Assembly: GCF_006717145.1 (NCBI RefSeq)
Contig: NZ_VFQF01000002.1
Location: 1 to 64,000 of the forward strand
Reading direction: 5' to 3'
Length of the DNA: 64,000 bases
DNA from: Humibacillus xanthopallidus
Lineage (GTDB): Bacteria > Actinomycetota > Actinomycetes > Actinomycetales > Dermatophilaceae
Below the pieces are notes generated by a model, which saw only the letters and a list, made by a program, of their open reading frames with translations, had not been told where the DNA came from and did no database searches. Below, piece after piece: positions 59,200 to 64,000 of this stretch; positions within the stretch are counted from its first letter, which is position 1, and every line of letters starts with the position of its first letter. The position numbers and the translations under genes are program-made.

Positions 59200-59270
59200 A
59201 CCCACGAGGGCGCCCGGTCCAGACCCGCAGAGGTGCCGGCAGTTTCACCGCGCATGCACCCCGAGGCACC

Positions 59271-59276
59271 TAGTCT
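59271..59276 (+). promoter_or_regulatory. -10 element of a leaderless promoter for the MalT-like gene
   Basis: TAGTCT, 6 bases before the ATG at 59283. This is the spacing at which actinobacterial transcripts start on the A of the ATG. No ribosome binding site is present, which agrees. Confidence 0.55.
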
Positions 59277-59282
59277 GACGAG

Positions 59283-62174
59283 ATGCCGCTACCGGGCACC
59301 AAGCTGCGGGCCCCGACCCCGCGTCGCCTGCTCGTCCCCCGTGAGCGACTGCTCGTCCGGCTCCGAGCCGACGCGGAGACGGTGCCGCGCCTGGTGCTCG
59401 TCTCGGCGCCAGCAGGCTTCGGCAAGACCACCCTGCTCAGCCAGTGGCTGACGCCGGCGTCCCGAGCCGCCGGCGACCACGCAGGTATGCCGCCCGCCTC
59501 GCTCACGCGCCCACCGCCCCCCGCGCCCCGGGTGGCGTGGCTGTCCCTCGATGCGGCCGATGCCGAGCTGCGCACGTTCCTCACCCATCTGGTGGCCGCC
59601 CTGCAGCTCGTCGCCCCTGCGGTCGGGGCCGATGCGCTGGTGCTCATGGACACCGACCGTCCCCTCCCCGTGCACGACGTGGCGGCCAGCCTCCTCGACG
59701 ACCTCGATGCACTGCCGGGCCACACTGTCCTCGCGCTCGACGACTACCACGTCATCGACGACCCGCAGGTCCACGACGCAGTCGCCCTGCTGCTCGACCA
59801 CCTGCCGCCACAGGTGACCCTGGCCCTGACGACGCGCGTCGACCCGCCTCTGCCGCTGGCCCGCCTGCGCGCCCGCGGTGAGCTGCTCGAAGTCCGCGCC
59901 GCCGACCTGCGGTTCACTCCCGACGAGGCCGAGGCCTTCCTCAACCACGTCATGGACCTGGGCCTCGAGCCGCGTCTGGTGGCCGCTCTCGAAGCCCGCA
60001 CGGAGGGCTGGGCGGCGGGTCTGCAGCTGGCGGCCCTGTCGGCCCGCGGCCACCTCACGGCCAACCGCGGCGAGGCCGCATACGGCAGCGACACGGCATA
60101 CAGCAGCGTGGCGGTGCCCGGCGATGTGGCGACGTTCGTCGAGGACTTCACCGGCTCCCACCGCTTCGTCCTGGACTACCTCGTCGAGGAGGTGCTGGCC
60201 ACCCAACCCGAGCAGGTGCGCACCTTCCTGCTCGAGACGTCCGTCCTCGATCAGCTCACCGGCCCCTTGTGCGAGGCGCTCACCGGCTGCTGCGACGGTC
60301 GTCAGCTGCTGGCGGCCCTGGAGCACGACAACCTGTTCCTCGTCCCGCTCGACGACGAGCGCGCGTGGTATCGCTACCACCACCTGTTCGCCGACGCTCT
60401 GCGTGCGCGACTCCGCGCCGAGCAGCCCGGGCGGGTCGTCACGCTGCATCGGGCCGCCAGCGACTGGCACGCCGAGCACGGGTCGCTGGGCGACGCGATC
60501 AGCCACGCCCTCGCCGCGGTCGATGTCGACCGGGCTGCCGACCTCCTCGAGCTGACACTGCCCGAGGCCCGGCGGCAGCGCCGCGACCGGGAGCTGCGCG
60601 ACTGGCTCAACGCCCTGCCCGAGGACGTGGTGCGCGGCCGGGCCCTGCTGGCCACGCAGATGGTTCCGGCGCGACTCTCTACGGGTGACCTCGGCGGCGC
60701 GGAGCGCTGGCTCGACGACGGCGACCGGGCCCTCCTGTCGGTCGACCTGGAGCCGGTCCCGTACGTGCTACCGGGCGGTCGGCTGGCAGATGCGGCGCGC
60801 GCCCGGAGGCAGGAGCTGCGGGGCCTGCCCGCTCAGGTGGCCGTCTACCGCGCCGCGATCGCCCAGGCCCGCGGAGACATCGACGCCACCATCGTCCACG
60901 CTCGCCGCGCCCTGCAGCTCGCGGGACCCGACGACCACGTCGCCCGGTCCGGCGGCGCCGGGTTCCTCGGCCTCGCCGCGTGGGCCTCCGGTGACCTGGC
61001 GACCGCCGTCGACACCTTCGGGGAGGCGGTGCAGAGCATGCGTGCCTCCGGCGGCCTCACCGACGAGCTCGGCGCCACCGTCGTCCTCGCCACCATGTGG
61101 CTGGCGCGCGGGCAGCCCGCCGAGGCCCAGCGGCTCTACGAGGAGGCCCTCGCCAGGGCGGACGCCCATCCCGGGGCCACGCTGTCGACGACCGGTGACC
61201 TGCACGTCGGCCTCGCGGACACGCTGCGTGAGCGGGGGCTTCTCGAAGGGGCGGCTGCGCACCTGAGGACGGCTCGCGAGCTGGGCGAGCGGGCCTCGCT
61301 CCCGGAGAACCGGCACCGCTGGTTCACCGCCATGGCAGGGCTGCTCGTGGCATCAGGCGACCTGCCGGGGGCGATTGCGAGGCTCGACGAGGCAGAGCCG
61401 CTGTTCGTCCGCGGCTTCTTCCCGGACGTCCGGCCCATCCCCGCCATCCGCGCCCGGGTCCACATCGCGCAGGGGCGGCTGGAGGACGCCGCGTCGTGGG
61501 CCCGAGCCCACCACGTCACCCCCGACGATCCGGCCGACTACCTGTCCGAGTTCGACCAGCTCACCCTCGCCCGCCTGCTCGTCGCCCAGCACCACGCCGA
61601 CCGTGCGACCGACTCCCTCCGCCGCGCCCTCTCGCTCCTGGACCGCATCGCGTATGCCGCCACGGCCGCGGACCGCGGAGGGAGCGTCGTGGAGACGCTC
61701 GTCGTGCGCGCCCTCACACGCCGCCAGAGCGACCCGTCGACCGCCCTCGCCGACCTCGGCAGCGCGCTGCGCACGGGCGTTCCGGCCGGGTACTGCCGCC
61801 TCTTCCTCGACGAGGGAGAGCCGATGATCGAGCTGCTGCGTGCTGCTGCGTCACGGCCTGACCTGCCGGGCTCCGCCGAGGCGGCCGCCCTGCTCGACGC
61901 CGAGGAGGCCGCCCTGCTCGACGCCGAGGCGCGCCAGCGCAAGGGGCGAGCGCAGCCGGCTGCACCCACGACCCTCGGCTCGGAACCCTTGAGCGAGCGG
62001 GAGATCGAGGTGCTCCGGCTGCTCGCGTCGGACCTCACCGGCCCGGAGATCGCCAACCACCTCCACGTGTCCGTCAACACCTTCCGGACCCACACCCGGC
62101 ACATCTTCACCAAGCTCGACGTCAGGACGCGGCGCTCTGCGGTGAGCCGAGCCGGCGAGCTCCGCCTGCTCTGA
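59283..62174 (+). CDS. MalT-like LuxR-family ATP-dependent transcription regulator (LAL type)
   Basis: 963 residues. STAND-type ATPase at the N-terminus: Walker [17 protein letters not shown] (about 40-55), Walker [13 protein letters not shown] (about 150), and the [20 protein letters not shown] region typical of MalT. Middle TPR-like helices (about 480-860). C-terminal LuxR helix-turn-helix with [20 protein letters not shown] and [17 protein letters not shown]. An effector binds the TPR region and ATP drives oligomerisation. Probably leaderless (TAGTCT upstream). It stands directly before a coupled operon of small membrane proteins, its likely target. Confidence 0.93.
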   Translation: MPLPGTKLRAPTPRRLLVPRERLLVRLRADAETVPRLVLVSAPAGFGKTTLLSQWLTPASRAAGDHAGMPPASLTRPPPPAPRVAWLSLDAADAELRTFLTHLVAALQLVAPAVGADALVLMDTDRPLPVHDVAASLLDDLDALPGHTVLALDDYHVIDDPQVHDAVALLLDHLPPQVTLALTTRVDPPLPLARLRARGELLEVRAADLRFTPDEAEAFLNHVMDLGLEPRLVAALEARTEGWAAGLQLAALSARGHLTANRGEAAYGSDTAYSSVAVPGDVATFVEDFTGSHRFVLDYLVEEVLATQPEQVRTFLLETSVLDQLTGPLCEALTGCCDGRQLLAALEHDNLFLVPLDDERAWYRYHHLFADALRARLRAEQPGRVVTLHRAASDWHAEHGSLGDAISHALAAVDVDRAADLLELTLPEARRQRRDRELRDWLNALPEDVVRGRALLATQMVPARLSTGDLGGAERWLDDGDRALLSVDLEPVPYVLPGGRLADAARARRQELRGLPAQVAVYRAAIAQARGDIDATIVHARRALQLAGPDDHVARSGGAGFLGLAAWASGDLATAVDTFGEAVQSMRASGGLTDELGATVVLATMWLARGQPAEAQRLYEEALARADAHPGATLSTTGDLHVGLADTLRERGLLEGAAAHLRTARELGERASLPENRHRWFTAMAGLLVASGDLPGAIARLDEAEPLFVRGFFPDVRPIPAIRARVHIAQGRLEDAASWARAHHVTPDDPADYLSEFDQLTLARLLVAQHHADRATDSLRRALSLLDRIAYAATAADRGGSVVETLVVRALTRRQSDPSTALADLGSALRTGVPAGYCRLFLDEGEPMIELLRAAASRPDLPGSAEAAALLDAEEAALLDAEARQRKGRAQPAAPTTLGSEPLSEREIEVLRLLASDLTGPEIANHLHVSVNTFRTHTRHIFTKLDVRTRRSAVSRAGELRLL

Positions 62175-62365
62175 CCCCACCGCCCGGCAGGGGCTGGGGT
62201 CGGGCTGGGGGGCCGCCTGGGCACTCCCGCCACCACTGCCAGCGCCTCGAGCTGAAGAATCACCACCCTGATCACATCACCATGCGATGTGGACTCACCA
62301 CCCCCACTCCTACCGTCCAGGACATCGCCTGACACCCGGTCCGGCGCCTGCACGAGGAGCCCCGC
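62175..62365. promoter_or_regulatory. Intergenic region before the small membrane-protein operon
   Basis: 191 bases. Its 3' half has a lower GC (about 62225-62290), likely a promoter, with an ATCACCACC / ATCACATCACC type direct repeat near 62261-62282 that could be a LuxR-type site. No gene. Confidence 0.4.
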
Positions 62366-63130
62366 ATGAACATCACCGCAACCGGCCTCACCAAGGCCGC
62401 CGCGACCGCGGCCGTGGTCGCCGGGTCCATCTTCATCGCCGTCCAGATCAACCACCCGGCGCCCGACACCTTCACCACCGAGACCGCCCAGTGGGTGGCA
62501 CGCAGCATCGCCAAGTCGGCCATGGCTGCGCTGGCCCTCGTCGGCATCACCGGCATCTACCTGCGTCAGCACCGCAAGGCCGGGGTGCTCGGGCTCGTCG
62601 GCTTCCTGCTCTTCGCCGCCGGCTACCTCGCGATGTTCTCAGTCGAGGTCATCGCCGCGACCGTCCTGCCGAGCCTCGTCCACAGCGAACCGGGCTTCGT
62701 CGACGACGTCGTGGCCGCCGCCGTGGGCGGCACGCCGGTGGGCGACATCGGCGGCCTGCAGACGGTGTTCAACCTCTCCGGGCTGGGCTACATCATCGGG
62801 GGCCTCGTCTTCGGCATCGCTCTCTTCCGCACCCGCGTCCTCGCCCGGTGGGCCGCGCTCCTGCTCGCCGTCAGCACCGTCGCGACCGCTGCGCTCGCCG
62901 TCCTGCCCGACGCGTTCAACCGGCCGCTCGCCGTCCCCGAGGGCATCGCCCTCATCGGTCTGGGCGTGTCGCTCTGGCGCAACCCTTCGGAGGTCACCGC
63001 TGCCTCGGCGAGCCCGTCGGTCGAGACCGCCTCGGCAGCTGGCCCGACATCTGGCCCGGCCGCTGGCCCGACATCTGGCCCGGCCGCTGGCCCGGCCATC
63101 GGTCCGGTCCAGCACCCCGCAGCCCGATGA
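62366..63130 (+). CDS. Four- to six-helix membrane protein with repetitive C-terminus
   Basis: 254 residues from the ATG at 62366 (GAGGAG upstream). Hydrophobic helices spread over residues 10-200, no recognised family. The C-terminal tail has a repeat of SGPAAGPT type, coded by two copies of a 24-bp unit near 63044-63091, and probably varies between strains. Its stop overlaps the next start (ATGA). Confidence 0.8.
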   Translation: MNITATGLTKAAATAAVVAGSIFIAVQINHPAPDTFTTETAQWVARSIAKSAMAALALVGITGIYLRQHRKAGVLGLVGFLLFAAGYLAMFSVEVIAATVLPSLVHSEPGFVDDVVAAAVGGTPVGDIGGLQTVFNLSGLGYIIGGLVFGIALFRTRVLARWAALLLAVSTVATAALAVLPDAFNRPLAVPEGIALIGLGVSLWRNPSEVTAASASPSVETASAAGPTSGPAAGPTSGPAAGPAIGPVQHPAAR

Positions 63131-63822
63131 CGACGCCGACCGGCCGGTCCTCGGGCTGGCCGATTCCGGCAGCACTCGTGGCGCTGTCCGTGATCCCTTT
63201 GGCAGCGGGGACGTTGCGGCTGCTCCAGCTCGCCGGAGTCACGGATGTCCGCCCGGCCGATCACCGGTTCGTCGGCTTCCCGGCCGCGCTCGTCATCCAC
63301 ATCGTCGGTGCTGCCGTCTTCGCGCTGCTCGGCTCCCTGCAGTTCGTGCCGCGCTTCCGGGCTCATCACCCGGCGTGGCACCGCCGCGCTGGTCGGTTGC
63401 TGGCCGGCGCCGGCTTCGCCGTCTGCGGATCGGCGCTGTGGCTGACCCTGTTCACCGAGGCGCAACCGGGCACCGGGCCGCTGCTCTACGTCCTGCGCCT
63501 CGTGTTCGCCTCCGCCATGGCAGCAAGCCTGCTGCTGGGCCTGGCCGCGATCCGTCGCCGCGACATCGGTGCCCACCGGGCCTGGATGATCCGCACCTAC
63601 GCGATCGGACTCGCGGCCGGCACCCAGGCCCTCACCGAAGGCCTGGCCGGGGCAGTCTTCGGCACAGGGACGCTGCGCATGGACGTCGCCAAGGGCGCGG
63701 GCTGGCTCATCAACCTGGCCGTGGCCGAGTGGGTCATCCGGCGCCCAGTTCACCCCGCTCGCCGGAGCGCGCGCGGCGGCACCGCAGCGGCCCACGACGC
63801 ACCAGCCGGGGTTGCGAGATGA
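63127..63822 (+). CDS. DUF2306-family membrane protein
   Basis: 231 residues from the ATG at 63127 (ATGA overlap). Six or more membrane helices; the stretch FRAHHPAWHRRAGRLL after the second helix and RRRDIGAHRAWMIRTYAIGL are typical of DUF2306, a family with conserved His residues, perhaps a redox or haem protein. Function unknown. Coupled to both neighbours. Confidence 0.82.
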   Translation: MTTPTGRSSGWPIPAALVALSVIPLAAGTLRLLQLAGVTDVRPADHRFVGFPAALVIHIVGAAVFALLGSLQFVPRFRAHHPAWHRRAGRLLAGAGFAVCGSALWLTLFTEAQPGTGPLLYVLRLVFASAMAASLLLGLAAIRRRDIGAHRAWMIRTYAIGLAAGTQALTEGLAGAVFGTGTLRMDVAKGAGWLINLAVAEWVIRRPVHPARRSARGGTAAAHDAPAGVAR

Positions 63823-64000
63823 CCGACCGGCCGCGAGCGAGCGCGCTCCCCCAGGCAGGCGGCGGCCCGGCGACATACGAGATCCGGATCGCAGCGCATC
63901 TCGACGACCACTGGTCCGCGACGCTCTGCGACCTCACCCTTTCTCGCCTGCCCGACGGCACCACCCGGCTGATGGGCCCGGTCGTCGACCAGGCGCAGCT
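63819..64000 (+). CDS. Small conserved protein, function unknown (3' end cut by window edge)
   Basis: 60 codons seen from the ATG at 63819, which overlaps the previous stop as ATGA. Contains YEIRIAAHLDDHWSATLCDL, DGTTRLMGPVVDQAQ, a pattern I have seen in short uncharacterised actinobacterial proteins that seem to have one small alpha/beta domain. Fourth gene of the run that starts with the MalT-like regulator. Confidence 0.75.
   Translation, partial: MTDRPRASALPQAGGGPATYEIRIAAHLDDHWSATLCDLTLSRLPDGTTRLMGPVVDQAQ

Noticed and set aside
1-64000. tRNA, tmRNA or rRNA genes, and known riboswitches
   Set aside because: I looked for CCA-ended cloverleaf patterns, rRNA-like stretches and known riboswitch cores in the intergenic regions and found none that I could support.

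Overview
The window is about 64 kb of very GC-rich DNA (roughly 70% G+C by eye) and has the look of an actinobacterial chromosome, probably Micrococcales and perhaps Intrasporangiaceae. The evidence is the codon use, the many GTG starts, the leaderless promoters, the TTGTCCACA-type DnaA boxes, and the order penicillin-binding protein / GT87-like membrane protein / rpsF / ssb / rpsR / rplI / dnaB, which I recall from Mycobacterium and relatives. The family-level placement is inference.

1-13.1 kb: one minus-strand operon. It starts with a 2,295-residue secreted repeat protein, then three secreted cupredoxin/multicopper-oxidase proteins (the first with a Tat-type signal), then a membrane-anchored protein cut by the window edge. 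Two of the five proteins end in the same ~57-residue repeat, present 12 times in all. I know of no described system with this composition. 13.6-19.4 kb: ponA-like PBP, a membrane protein, rpsF (with a leader that can sequester its ribosome binding site), ssb, rpsR and rplI, closed by a strong hairpin. 19.4-21.0 kb: a sedolisin (S53) peptidase.

21.3-28.6 kb: an oligosaccharide uptake regulon that resembles CebEFG-BglC-CebR of Streptomyces: binding protein, two permeases, GH1 beta-glucosidase and a LacI regulator, four of them joined by ATGA overlaps, with two CebR-like boxes between the binding-protein gene and a divergent iolC-type kinase. 28.7-33.3 kb: a palindromic repeat pair, then a minus-strand set DUF2277 / phosphoesterase / methyltransferase / AlkD-like / MATE. 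33.3-41.4 kb: a 77-bp minisatellite, then an amino-sugar operon: ROK regulator with a 25-bp palindromic operator at its start, binding protein, two permeases, GH3 glycosidase, ROK kinase and nagB. Neither transporter has a local ATPase gene, which suggests a shared MsiK-type ATPase elsewhere.

41.4-44.3 kb: a cluster of DnaA boxes and dnaB carrying an intein at the same conserved site as the mycobacterial DnaB intein. The roughly 22 kb between rplI and dnaB is an expansion relative to the mycobacterial order. 44.5-49.8 kb: an island of visibly lower GC with a Fic/Doc fusion protein (two IF2-N-like N-terminal segments and a HicA-like C-terminal segment), an OLD-type ATPase/Toprim protein and a frameshifted IS110 element. 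This looks like a phage-defence locus and is, with the cupredoxin operon, the best candidate for something undescribed.

49.9-64 kb: GMC oxidoreductase, M48 peptidase, a NarL-type two-component pair facing a membrane protein, an FAD monooxygenase-like protein with a deazaflavin (Ddn-type) protein, a ThrE-type exporter, and a MalT-like LuxR regulator followed by a coupled operon of small membrane proteins that runs off the right edge. The octamer GTATGCCG, in either orientation, is strikingly over-represented throughout, in genes and between them.
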